Source of the DNA: Phytoseiulus persimilis
Taxonomy: Eukaryota; Arthropoda; Arachnida; Mesostigmata; Phytoseiidae
Length of the DNA: 64,000 nucleotides
Direction: 5' to 3'
Assembly (NCBI GenBank): GCA_037576195.1
Contig: CM075102.1
Span: 42,404,745-42,468,744, forward strand
The notes under the pieces were generated by a model that was not told the DNA's origin, did not search any database, and was given only the letters and a program-made list of their open reading frames with translations. Of this stretch, positions 50,127 to 62,685 are shown one piece after another. Position numbers and translations under genes: made by a program. Numbering within the stretch: position 1 is the first letter of the stretch; each line of letters begins with the position of its first letter.

Positions 50127-53100
50127 CTGGGCGAAAGAAATCATCAATGAATTCACGGGTCTGGAGGGCTAGATAAACCAAACGTTCGCAGACTCCTCTC
50201 GAAACACTTAATAGGTTGCCGTTGTCACCGTGCGGGGACCGACTTGACACCGACACACATTTTTTTTGTCTTCTGTTGACTTGCATTAACAGCTGTTCGC
50301 TGATACGACAACGTTGCCAAAGAAACAATGCTGTTCAAAGTGAACCCGGTCGCCTGTCCCGGAGGAAGGGAGTTCCGGCCGAACGGTTCAATTTGGCAGA
50401 AATGATGGCGGTAGCTGACCCGACTGAAGTCTATCCGTTGAATCGTTCGGAGAAGTCGCCCGCTCGTTAGTCCGTCGATGTCGTCCACTCCCGAAACAGG
50501 TGAACTGGACGATGTGGAGGAATTAGAGCTGAGTTTGCAACTCTCTTTTCTGGCTGCTGCTCCGCCGCCTTCACCACTTCGTCCACCAAAGTGGCAACTC
50601 TCGCTGCAATCGAGCGAAAGCAATTTTCCCCAAGTTCGTCCCTCGACGGATGAACGGACGAAACGCCCGCCCGCTTGCCCGCCGCACGGACGAACCAACG
50701 GGCGGCCGCTCTCAGAGCTCCAACGATGGATAACTGCCATTGATTTCCTCTCACTCAGTCGGAATTCCTTTGCGAGAACGCGACGCGAGATGACACTCAT
50801 ATCGGAACCGACGCGAAGCGAGCAGGAAGAACGCAACTAAGAAGATGTGGCGGGGCAGCAGCCGTAGAGGAGCGTTTAAAGAATCGATCCGACCAGAGAG
50901 AGAGAGAGGAGGAAATCGAAACCCCGGCGCAGCGGCCCTCCCAGGACTCAACCTCGAGCCCCACTTGAGAAAGCGGACCATTGGCACAAGGAGCAGCCCA
51001 GTGGGCTTGAGACAGGCACCGTGGCGATGCGGGTAAGATGAGCAGCAAGAGCGGACGGAAAGAAATCCGGCTTTCGTTTTGACGATTCGTCTCCTCACCC
51101 GACTCCGATCGGGGCCGGTTGAGCCGACTTACTCGCTATTCAATTAGCGGAGCGATCTTCTCAATATTTTCCCGCTCGAACCTCACTGGATTTCGTCTCT
51201 AAATGCCGGGTGTTTTCGTTGGGCTGGTGAGGTCGCAGAAAACTTGGCAACGCACCGGGTTCCGATTTGAGGGGAGTTTATGTGTTTCCACAGCCTCATC
51301 CTGCCCGGAGAGTACCGTGCGTGAAATGCGCCCGTCTCATTGAGGAGGCGTCAGCGCTCGCCTGCAACCTCCTCAGCAGCCGAAAAACAGTGAGAGCGTC
51401 CCGGGAACTAAGTGGCTAACTTTGCCTAAAAGCGCTTCAGCGCCTAACCAAGTTAGAGCCGGTGCCTTTTTCTCGCTGACGACGCATCGAGACGGCTGGA
51501 GCTCGCTAACCGCCAGGGAGAGAACACCAGCCAGTGGTGGAGGGTCCTCAGTTTTTCTCAACGCGCGTTCGTCTCTTACGCCTATTAGCAGTCCTCTTCT
51601 GCTTCTTTTTGGTTCCCGCGGTTCTTCGCCAAGTCAACACAGGCTTCGCTGTTCGCCTGCTCTCAGGGTCTTACGGCAACAGCTGCAACAAGCTGGTTTC
51701 GTTTGTACGTGCAATTTACTCGTTGTCGGTCACCCGTTTCGTCCGCTCTCGGATCCCTTTGAACATCGTTCCCACTCCGCTCGATTCGTTCGGAAATATC
51801 CACATTTTTGTCAACAGCTGATCTGTATCCCCCAGAGGGGCGCTGAGATCTCAAAGCTAGCTCGAGTACCCCATAAGAACTCCACTGAGGAGTCCTCTTA
51901 ATTGAAAGCTCGGTGCCGTCCTTGAGCTCGGGTCTTCCCAAATTCCTCCCAGAACCGGTCGGCCTGGGATGTTCAACGCTCGGCGTTCCAAGAGGAGAGC
52001 CGCAGCATCAGACACAGTTCTCCATTTCCATAAAATTTCCGTTGAGCCCCGACAATCCCGTGTTGGATGGAGCCCCAGTGGGCACTAGCATCTACGTGAT
52101 AGACAGCGACTCGAGGAACCATTTGGCCGGATCCGTGCATTGTTGGCGGAATCCCAACCCGTTTCAGAAATATCTCTGGGACTCGAGAAAAATACCCTGG
52201 CCGAAATGCGGGAAATTCAAAAATACCCTCTCCATTCAGAAAGTTAGCCCCCTCCCCCGAGTGGAGCATGGGGATGTTGAAAGTTCGTGAGCGGACAGAC
52301 CGAGCGACTCATTGTCTGGAAGCGATTTCAACGGCTCGACGAGTGCCCGTTGAAGTGGGGAGCGGCGGCCAATAGAACGGCCCTTCTCTACGCGACACTT
52401 CCGCTTCCGGGACTGGCGTATCACAGTTTTCATCGAAAAGAAGGCCTGATTCCGGTTCGCCGGAGCTCTCGACGAGCAACGATGGGACATGCTTCGTTCC
52501 GACAGCGTCACTTGCTCACTCGGCCGCGCGTTCGTTAGTTGGTTTCTGTCTGCCAACGCCAGGTTTTTTTTTCTTGCCTTTCTGTATTTTGGCGCGCTGG
52601 CGCCCTTACTCGGCAGCGGCCTTGCTCGTAAAACCTGCGACGCCATCATGCGTCCAGACGGAAGAAGACTATGGTAGTGTTTATTAAACGCTATTGCCGC
52701 TGCAGCCGCCTTCTTCTTGGTGCCCCTACTGCGCTGCTAGTAGCAATGAGCAAGAGGAAAGACAAAGAGAGAAGAATTGTGGTAATTTTCGCTAGAAAGG
52801 AACCATAAAGTTTCTCGGTTGGCTGGAAGCCACTGGTCGACGGCTCCGGGAAACGGCCCCACCGTCCGCGTTTGTCGATCGCTTAGTATTCATCAACCGC
52901 CTGCTCGTACTGTAGGGGGAAACCCGGCTCTCAGGTATACTCATGCAAATACTCGTGCACATGCCCCACGAGAGTCAAGAGAGATGTTCAGCCTGCCCTC
53001 ATGACTCAATTATAATGTCCCTCCACCCCATGGGGCTCCCTCAAATAGCTCATTCTCGTCGCGTGGCTCCCCCTCTCCTCATCTAGAGACAATGTCGGAA

Positions 53101-53350
53101 CAGCCCGCTCCTCTCTCCCTTTGGGGTCCGTGGCGCCTGAAGTCAGCAGTCGGGAGCGATCTCGACCAGCGAGCACTTCCGTGTCAAACTGGAGTCCCGG
53201 GGCTGCCCGGTTCATGCGAGGAGCCGGTTCAGAAGTCATCCCCGGCTGGATAGCGACGGGAATTCCACATCGCATGCCGATAACAATCGCACAGGGGAGC
53301 TCATCTCGTTTCATTCCATTGCAGGCATTGTGAGGCCACGCGCAACGACG
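50127..53350. other. No firmly supported gene; several protein-like frames
   Basis: This lies between the tentative minus-strand gene and the EVA-1-like gene. Plus frames at 50478-50840 (acidic N-terminus MSSTPETGELDDVEE), 51534-51821 (hydrophobic N-terminus LLRLLAVLFCFFLVPAV) and 51913-52290 look protein-like but have neither recognisable domains nor splice partners. I could not link them to each other or to the EVA-1 exons by phase. The promoter of the EVA-1-like gene should lie here. Confidence 0.3.
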
Positions 53351-56300
53351 ATGGGCGGTTGGCCCCCGAACGCGAATGGCGTTCGGCTCCCCCATCTTCG
53401 ATTGCTGCTCCGAACGCCGCGACCACCTCAACTTCTTGTGTGCTTCCTCCACGCTCTACTGATCTGTCTAGCAACATCGTCGGCGTTTGCTTACGGCAAC
53501 AATGTTCGTGAGTATCTACTCGGTTGCTCTAACGAGAAGCTCGAGTACGGCCAAGCGCCGCGATCGGAAGTCGGGCCTCCGCCGCCCCAACTGTCGACAC
53601 TACAACGGATCGTGGCCGTGTGGTGTGGGCAGGGGCGGGGAAGGGCGAAAAACATATCCATCTCCCATCGCTGCAGCTGCCCAACCTCCGCCTGCATCTA
53701 TACCGTTGGTCAGAGACGGATTCTTCCTGCCATTCCTCTGAATGTGGTTGCCCTGTTCCCTCTTTACCCTGATTCCTTGAAGGCATCGCGGCCGCCAACC
53801 GATACAACCATTACCATCGGGATTGCTCCTTGCTGACTCTTTTTCAGCGGCTCGATAGGTTGAGCGAATCGGCTGCCGAAGGAAGTCTGTTGGCGATTCG
53901 TGGGCACAACAGGACTCGGCCCTAATTGAAGCAAACGCGCTCGAATCTGGCCTGAGATGTACAACGGCTTCATCAGCTGCCTGTTGGACGAAGCCGATGT
54001 CTGGAAATTTCGTCACAAAGCGAATGCGCGCGCATCGGGAACCTGCGGCGAATCGAGCATTCATCGACGCGGATTGGACTCATGAAAATCGGAATTTCGG
54101 GGGGGGGGGTTTGAATTCAAAGAACCCGAAATCCGCCTCCTCTGCCTCCGCTAGGATCCATCCGCTCTACGTTCGCGGAAAACATCGAGAGCGGCCACAG
54201 AGACGTTTATTCGTCGCAAGCACATGCTGTCATCCGTTCGGTGTTTAAACGCCGCAGGTCATTATTTCCGCGGAACCATTACCTCCCAGAATAGTCGGCA
54301 ACCCTTTAGTTGTTCCGGGCTATGGGGAGCTGGCGCGCGTCGGGTCGTGTTGTGGTTTTTCCCGCGTGCTTGCTCAATGGGAAGAGGTTTTTTTCACGCT
54401 GACTGGTCCTTGTTAGTTCAAGCTCGGTTCTGCGCGAGCTTGGCTACTCGCCCGTTCAACTAATGGCACATAATTGGGGACGACTTTTGAGACGTGCTCG
54501 CACCGATGTTGTGCGTCGAGTCGACCGGTCGAAAGTTGATATGGTGGCACAAAGTTGGCGGGAAACCGGGGAGACATTCTCTCGCCGGGAATCTGTTGTG
54601 ACTTATTCGGGAGTCTCCGTGTTGTTCCTGACCCCATTCGGAACTTACTTTCAGAACTACTAATTGGCGGGAATCGTTTCTAGGATAACCAGGATAATCT
54701 CGATGGTATTCTTGGAACTTTATGGCATTGCTTCGACTCTTCCCCGGAGGCGTTCCCGTCCGAGGAACGACCAAGGTCTGCGGACATTGGTCACCGTTCT
54801 GATGATAGTGGACACCATTGAATCAACGGCGATTTACCAATAACCTCGACGATCGATTTCCTGCTGAGCGAATCGAGCTGCGGATTCCCATGGTTGCGGC
54901 ATTGCGGACTTTACCCTCTCGATGATAGAGTCACGGGCGTGTGGATGCGTAGTCTGGCGTTACGAGAGCGCGAGTTGATGAAGCGCGAGAGGATCTGTTT
55001 CCCGATTCCCGGGTTCAATCGACTCGCCGTAAGAGGTCGGACCCTCCAAAGCAGGAGGTGGGAGCGTCGCAACGTCTCTCGCACATCCCTGCTGGTCTGT
55101 CTGCTCGCTCACAAGCTCCGCTCGCTCGTGTCGCACGAGGACTTCTCTGCTGTCGAGTTGCCCACTGTGTTATTCCTTAATTAATTTCCTCCTATACTGT
55201 TGAGCGAGCGAGGGAGCTCGAGGCCGACCCGGGGTCGTTATCGCGACAAACCTGGTCGGGCGGCCGCCCGCCCGCTCGGCAGGCGAGTGAGGGTACGGAG
55301 AGTTCATAACGTGAATATGAAGACAGGGAACGAGAGGAGCCGGTGCAGGTTTTCCTCGAACAACGGTCGACCCGCGGAAATTTCTCGTCGCGTTCTAAGG
55401 CAACAGACCCGCCTGACAATGGTTCTACAACGGACCGAATTTTTGATGAGAGTCTCCCTCTCGCACTCGAACATCGACGGCGCGGCCATCTGACGGCGTG
55501 CACGGCCGCGATGCTGACAAACCCTCGCCCCGCAATCCATGGGAGCGCTTTCTCGACCCGTCGAGAATTTTCATGTCCTGCGCTATTGGGAAAGACCCGT
55601 AGCGTAATCAGGAGACCGCAGACGACCTCGTTTCGATTCCGAGGTGCTGCCGGGTCGGATCGAGTTTCTAACCATCAATTCGCGGTGATTCGACGCGACC
55701 ATCGCGGCCGACTCTCCCAATACGATGATGGCAGGGCGGCGACTCCGATCAGTGGAAACGTTTCCTATCGGTGCTTCCTGTCTTGCCAACCTCCCCACCT
55801 CGCACATAGTTCGAAACGAGCGCAAGAGGCGGTGGGAAGAAGAAAATTTTCGTTTTGGGAATAAGCGGTCCGCCGTTGTTTCCGATGGCAAACTGTTCTC
55901 TGGGTCGAGGTAAGCACAGGGCGAGTGATGTAGAGAAACGTGCCCTGCGAAGATGTTGGGCTCGAAATATTTTTACTGCCCACCTAAGAAGTTCACAGGA
56001 CAAGTTGCCTGCTCGACTTGGCGAAACTTTTACGTCCGCTGATCTGTGTGTCGAGTATTTCCCTTTGGTCTACCCGAGCAAGCATAGTTGGCCGAGACCT
56101 CGATGGATCTCATTGAGAAGCTGAGGAGCGTTTTCAACACGGAGAGCCCGCGGATGAGGCGTGGCTGCAAATAAACCCTCCTTCTGAATATACGAGTGAA
56201 ATTCTCAGGATTTTCATTCTAACCATTTTGCCTTCCTTCGATTTTCCTGGCGCAAACTTCCTCGATATTCTCTCCGCTGACTCGCCCTGAATCCGCCTCA

Positions 56301-59300
56301 CTTGTGGCCATCTGCGGCCCATTCACTTGGAGAGCGGGGAAAAAAGCGCAAAAATGAAATGAGGAGAGCGTTATTACCACTCCTCCGTCTATTGCACCCG
56401 CGGAGGAGCTTCCCGGAGTTGAGAAAACTGCCCAACCTTCTTGGAGTTTTGGCGAGAAGACCGATTCGCGGGAACCTCCCCCAGACTTGCCAAGTGGCCG
56501 AACAATCCGACTCTGCCACATCCATCCGGCGGAAGAGGGAAGCGACCGCGAATCAAGCCAAAAGAGGTTCCGGGTCGAGCTACTCAAATCTAATAAGCAT
56601 GCGTCGACGGCAGCGTGAAAAGTGAAAACACCGCTGCTGTTTCCGCCCTCGTGGGGGTAGTTGGCTCGCGTCCGGTCATAAATATGCAGATCCGACCTTG
56701 AGTTGAGAGGGTTTCTCGACTAATTACGAGTTTTTTTTTCTCCGCTTTCCTCGCCCGTTTGCTCAGTGATGGCTGCTGGTGATTCTGTTGAGCCAAGAAC
56801 GAGACACTCAGGTCGGAGCACTTTCCAACGTGTCCCCTCCAGACTCAAGTCTGCGTTCCCTGTTGAGCGGGCTATCGTTGTTTGTGCTCACCCCAACGGA
56901 GCGGCATGAGGCTCACTGGAGAATCTCTGCGATGATTGAGTCGCGGTGGGATCGGTTCCGACGTCAGCGATATTGAGAGCTCTCTCAGTCTCGACAGCAT
57001 AAACTTGAGAAGCGGGATCGCGAGCGCTGATTTGCCTTTCGATTTCCTTGCCCGGCTCCGCCCGATTCGGCGCGGCGAGGTGGTTATCGATCTCGATTTC
57101 GTCTCACCATTCCCTCTGTTCCTTCGGTCGCGCGAGCCCGCCGTTCTGAGCTGACAAACTGTATTTCATAAAGGCTGTCGCCCGCGGAGGATGTCAAAAG
57201 TTGGAGTGGTCACCCGTTGCTCCTGTTGTTGGAATAGCTTAATCAAGCTCTGAGGTGGTCGAGATGTCCCCCGTTCAACAATGGAGTCGCTGGCCCCTCC
57301 CTCGCAGTCCTTTGTACCTTTCGGCTTCTTCAATTTGCTGCTGCGGTGCAATAGCCTGAAAGAAACCTGACGAAGAGGACGAAGCTGCCAGAGGTGATGG
57401 TGGTGGCGGTCGAGGAGCTGCTGTGACTGCCGTGATTTCCCGGGGTCTTTGTCCTTTTCCGGATAGCTTCTCTGGCCCGGCTGCTTAGCATAGCAGATTC
57501 TCCCCTTCGGGAGAATGCTCGAAACCACTCGTTTGCGTGAACAAACAATGATCCCGAACCAGCGATCGAGGCCCAGTTTTTTTTTCACCGGTGTGTCCTT
57601 GGTCACACTCCAGCGCCTCAACCCGCTCCCTGAAACTTCCGTTGAAACAATGCCTGGGAATGATCTTGAGGTATCACCCGAGGAATCAGCTGTTCCTCAT
57701 TCCGGCTGCGCCCACACGGAGTCGCTCGATGTTGAGTCGCCAGCACTGTTCCCGAGTCGTCATGAGGTAAACTCGCGAACCACCCACTCGCAAACTACTA
57801 TGACTTTCTGCAATCGCTACCAGAGTCGAGAAACGGAAGAGAATAGCTGAGTTTTTCTTTCATTCCATTTCCTTGAATTCGAGCCGTTCCGAGGAAGTTG
57901 TTGAAGTCTCAAGTCGAACTACATTTTTCCAATTCTCCAGCCTTCCTTATCGACTCCACACCTCGGGAAGAAATAGCCGATTCCGTTGATCCCTGGACGA
58001 ATTTCGCGATTGGTTGCGTTTCTAGGAAGTCCACACCCCATGCCGAACAACCTGTACACTAGGCTCTCGCATATCGCCCGCTGGATCTCAGAACACTGGG
58101 AGCCGTCTTGACGTTGGTAGTTCTGGAGACACTGGCTGTCACCACGAGGACGAATGCCGCGATTGGCGTCAGATCTCCTCCCTTTTTCAAACCTCGCATC
58201 GAGCACACCTCCTGTGTCGATTTGTTCTTCTGTAAGACTGTTTTCCTCTCCCTCTCTCCCAACAGTCGTTCACTCCGCTGATTGGTTCGCTCCTCTCGTT
58301 CGGATATCATCGTGGCGGACTGGGAGGTTGTGAACTGATCGAATCCGTCCTCAGACGAGAAGAACCAATACACGTGTCTGGTCAGTCCTTCCTCGTACCA
58401 AACTAAGACAAGAGAAACTGTTCCACTATCTACCACCAGCCCACGGTCTCGTCGGGAAGGCCACAGTCGTTGACTCCCCGCAAGCGAGAGCTTCGATTGC
58501 GCAACCTTCAACAGCCACTGCAGACTTGGACACGGATGCAACGATTGTAGCTGTGATAGCAGTGATAAATCTGATAAATGGATCAGAGCAGAGGCGGTGT
58601 GCTTGCCGCACGCGGTCTCCGTGATAGATGACGCTCCAAACCTGAGGTCTCCACGTGCAGGAGAAGAACTGCAGGAGGGCTCCTCTCGTTGCGAGCAGTT
58701 GTTGGCTGAAGCATTTCCTTCCGGCCGTCTCGAGTTCAGATTCCCGCACAAATGTCAAGGATTGCATACAGACACAAATCTCGCTCGAGATCGACGGGGG
58801 AACTCCGGTCCGGACCGTGTGGCGCAGCTCATCTGAAGCGAATGGTTCTCTCGTTGAGAGCAGAACAGCCGTTGAGCCTTGAGTTCATTATAATGGCCGA
58901 TGAAGATCCGCAGATTTGGCCCGGGACGGCATTGTCGGAGTACAATGCCATCCGTTTGTTTCTCTGGCAGAGTCCCCTGAGTTTCGACCGTTCCTTCACG
59001 TTTTTCCCTCTGCGTCGAGCCTCGGAGAGATCCATCGAGTTTTCGAGTTCGAGATCGTTCCTCGATCGACTCCGCCGACAGAGGAGAAGGACGCCCCTGG
59101 CCCCTCCCGTGAGAGGGACATCCGAGCCCGAACTCTAACTCTCCGCTTGATTGATTGCAGCGAAATTCTTCACACATCTGAAAACGATGCAGAAGTCCGT
59201 GTGTGATGGCGATCTGCTCCACATCAAATGCCCTCGCAACACTTCGATCACCTTCAACACGGTGTTCTACGGACGCAACGCTTCCTACGGCAGGATGTGC

Positions 59301-62300
59301 CCTTCGGGTGGGCGATCAACGACCTCGAGCTCAGATGATACGACATGCATTTGGAAGGGAGCACTCCCGCTGCTCGTGGAGGCGTGCAAGAACCAGCAGG
59401 AATGCAAGGTCAATCCACAAAAAGAATTCAGGTTAGCCACCCAGATCGAAATTTGTCAGAGCCCGCTTCCCCGACCGGCGAGGAAACTGTCAGAGAGTGT
59501 GCGCAGATCGGAGCGAAACGAGTGACAGCCGACATTGCAACTGGGTTCTCCTGCCGCCGCCGTTTCATCCCTGGCTGCGAGTCCTTTCTTCCAACCTAGT
59601 TTCCCGAGTTTTCGGGAGCCTTCCGTCCGGGAAGTCTTCCCCCAAGAGATAAATACGCCTTGTTCGGGATCGAGACGGGAAAGTCGACTGCTGAAGCCAC
59701 CGCCTCCTCGAACAGCCTCTCTGCAGCTCCTTCGGAAATTGCGAACGGCTCGACGAAACCGATAGCGGAACAGAGGCCGAGTTGACGGTGTCGTTTTGCT
59801 TACAGACAGCGCGATCCGTGTCCTCACATCAAGAAAGCGACGGACGTGTCATACCAATGCAGACCAAATTTATTTCTTCATAAAACTGTTTGCCATGGCG
59901 AGAAGATGCTTCTTAAATGCCAGGGCAAACAGAGGAGATTGTTGATTTTCTCAGCATTTTTCGGAGCCACCAAACTCGGAGTCACGGAATGTCATCAGCA
60001 GGACGACATAGCCAAGGTGGGTGAACCGAGCGGCCGTTTCCGCTCCAGCCGGAACAAAATAGGAGTTCATGGGCATCTGAGTTTTCTTTCTCTCCGCGCC
60101 GGAGTTCAACCGACGGCTCCGATGGCGGGGCATCGGGACTGAGCTCCGTCAAAGTTCGAGTGTTTGCATGCGTTCGGCGGCTGGATTTTAATCAACGTCG
60201 GCGTGTGTGGATACAGTCGATAGCTCGTGGTAGCACTTTGTTACGCAGCTCTAGGGCAAATCCTCACTGATAAGAAGGTCACTGGAGAAAGCGGCGAACT
60301 TCTTATCCAGGCCCGCTTCAAACCATCACAACGCCAGAGCCGTTGGACACGCCTGTGAACGAAGTGGAAGTAACTGGCTGACTGCTCGGCGGGGTCGTAC
60401 GTCGCCGTCTTGATTTCTCACTTTGCGAGCAGAAGATGAACCTGGGAGGCGGAAAGAGATCACCCGAAAGGAACCGACCGAATCCAGTCGCCTTGCCTAA
60501 AGACGCTATCGTTTCCCCGTGATCAACCCTGAGACCCTATTTATTTCGATTTTTTCCGAGACATCTCCAACCTCCCATTCGTCTGTCTTCTCGGGTTTTT
60601 AGAGGCGAGAAACCCCGCTCAACGGTTAACGTCGACTCGAGCGTATGCAACGAAAGCTGATATCGACTACCGCGATAATTCCGATCGTTCGTCGGCACTC
60701 CCGCTTTCTCGGGGTTCGAGAGCTCTTTCTCGCTTCGTTCTGAGTTAATTATCCCGTTTATCGTTCTGCCAATGGTTGAAGCGAGGGACTCCGGGGGTTC
60801 GAACCGGGGGTTTTCAGCGGCGGCGCGAGTCGCCAACGATTTCCCCTCCACCCGGCTCTGTTCCGACCCCGCGTTGACCGAAGTGAAGAGCAGCGATCGG
60901 ACAAAAGAGGAACAACTCAGTAGCTGAAATATGCAGTTGTTAATGACATCGCTGAATCGGGGGCCTCAAATCTCGCGTTTTGCTCGGCAGAGCTCACAGC
61001 CTCTATGCCGGCGACAATGGACAAAAACGCTGCGTGCGAGCTGCTCTCTAAGTGACTCTCTGATCCTCGGACCAATCGATGTGGAGTCTAGAGAGAAGAA
61101 GAAGAGACGCGCGCACATGACGCAAAGCGTCCCCCCCTCCCCTCCCCCAGCTACTGGATATAATGGGGAAGGAGCTATGAGGGTGTGCTGGATTATATTA
61201 TTACTCGCGACGCATGGAGTCTATCCATTTTGATTACAGTCAGTGGCCCTTGTTCCGTTCGACCCCTGTTCATTCTCCCCGCAGCGGCCGCCAGCCACCT
61301 CTCGTCGGAGGAAGAATATTATCGCTGGCCCTCTATCCTCAATAACTCCATCTCTCTTCCTCGCTCGCGCCATCCTACAACACGCCTTTTCCAACGGAGC
61401 TCGGACCAGCGCTCGCCAGCCCGTTACGCCCTCGTGTCATGAATATGTATCGCTGATTACACAATCTGCTGCAGCGATATTCGATCTCTACCACCACTGG
61501 CGCTACCGTTGGCAGCTTGGAGCCGTTCCGAGCTCTAATGCGAGTCTCGTTCCCGGCTCCCCTCACAACCGCGAAGAATCAGTTCCTCAGTCAGTCACTG
61601 TTGCCTCTTTCGCCACTCCCGCTCGCTATTGCTCGTTCTCCTCGCTAGCAATACATTTTACATTGCCCTCGCTACCCGGTGGCGGCCTCCGTGTCGATAT
61701 TATATCATGTACATGTTTGCGCGCAAATATTTGCAATACGCTGCGCTAACAACATTTCCGGCCTTGTTCCGTGGAACGGGGCAGCGAACAAGGGAAGCTG
61801 ACTGGCGCGGGGAAAGACACTACAACGCCGCGATTGATGGCTGTCTGCATACCGGAAGTGGATAGCTGCCGACGAAACAGGTGCGGCCGACAGACGAGCA
61901 AAACGCACTGTTTGCGGTTGGTGAAGTTTGACACAAAGTTCACACTCACGAGGTAACATCGAACCCGAGCCTCCTGTCATGACACGTTGACAGCGATGCT
62001 CGGCAAGGGAGGTGGACGCCGCACTCGACGAGCTCGTCCGCAGACATGCCAAACATACAGACTCCCCCATTCATCCCATCAATCTATCCAGCACAACAAC
62101 CAAGCTCGCCATCCAGACGAACAGATCCTCTTGCAGCAGCTTGACAAAGCCTTTGCTTTCGTTGGTGTGTTGAGCTTCGCGGAGCTCCTCTGATTGGAAT
62201 TCTGTTTATATACAGCGCCTGAGACAAATTACCCGGGTCTCGTGTCGAACCAACTTTTTGTGTACGGTCTGTGTCGGTCGGTGTTGTTTGCCCGTCCACC

Positions 62301-62685
62301 GATTGGAGAATGAATGAAGCCATCGGAAACCGTTCGATTGATGGATCGGCCGTGGCGTTGACCGATTGTTTGACGGCTCCTCTCGCAAGGCCTAGAGAAA
62401 TGGGGGTTCCTGGTCGGGAATAGGTACGAAGCGCGTAACGGATCACGTCCGAGTGGATTCACTGGAGCTAAATGGGACAGTCTGACGACAAGACTCTTAT
62501 CTGCGCAGTATGACGATCTACTTTTCTCTCCCAACAGGAATGTAGCGCACCAGGAGCCACAGACACGGTGCTCACGGAGTGCCAGGGACGAAGGAGGTGC
62601 CAACTGATCGCGAGCCAGGAGCGCTTTGGAAGGATCTTCTGCGTCAAACAGGCAGCCATATTTTTGCGAGTGGTTTACACTTGCG
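53351..62685 (+). CDS. EVA-1-like SUEL-lectin receptor, 5' exons (3' end not found)
   Basis: EVA-1 (EVA1C in vertebrates) is a single-pass surface protein with two galactose-binding (SUEL) lectin domains. The C. elegans protein works in Slit and UNC-40-linked axon guidance. Exons are 53351-53507 (donor TTC|GTGAGT), 59161-59431 (acceptor TTGATTGCAG), 59806-60016 (acceptor TTTTGCTTACAG, donor AAG|GTGGGT) and 62538-62685 (acceptor CTCTCCCAACAG, donor GCG|GTGAGT). Phases agree throughout. Residues 27-47 give a signal peptide (LLVCFLHALLICLATSS). The first lectin domain is at 67-161 (CDGDLLHIKCPRN ... VFYGRNASYGRMC ... VSYQC), with a serine/threonine-rich insert. The second is at 172-262 (CHGEKMLLKCQGK ... 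FSAFFGATKLG ... TECQGRRRC ... VVYTC). The last exon ends in phase 1 (codon 263), so a juxtamembrane, membrane and cytoplasmic part must follow; I could not identify it before 64000. Homology of exons 2-4 is clear. Exon 1 is tied by phase and signal peptide only. Confidence 0.85.
53508..59160 (+). other. First intron of the EVA-1-like gene
   Basis: A 5.65-kb intron bounded by GTGAGT and TTGATTGCAG. It contains only overlapping unrecognised frames on both strands, the longest being 230 codons on the minus strand at 58751-58059, with no domain. It is far larger than the introns of the PPP2R3-like gene, as often seen for first introns carrying regulatory sequence (inference). Confidence 0.6.
60017..62537 (+). 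other. Third intron of the EVA-1-like gene
   Basis: A 2.5-kb intron that splits the second lectin domain between GTGGGT and CCCAACAG. No nested gene is recognisable. Confidence 0.6.

Noticed and set aside
50225..50840. 203-codon minus and 120-codon plus frames over the same DNA
   Set aside because: Both are open over the same bases, neither has a recognised domain, and neither can be linked to neighbours. Undecidable here.
58059..58751. 230-codon minus frame
   Set aside because: It lies inside the EVA-1 first intron, has no domain, and its composition looks like random translation.
60770..60820. tRNA-like GGTTCGAACC string
   Set aside because: The flanking bases do not form a T-arm stem or a full cloverleaf. 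Other TTCGAATC strings (for example 555 and 17967) also fail.
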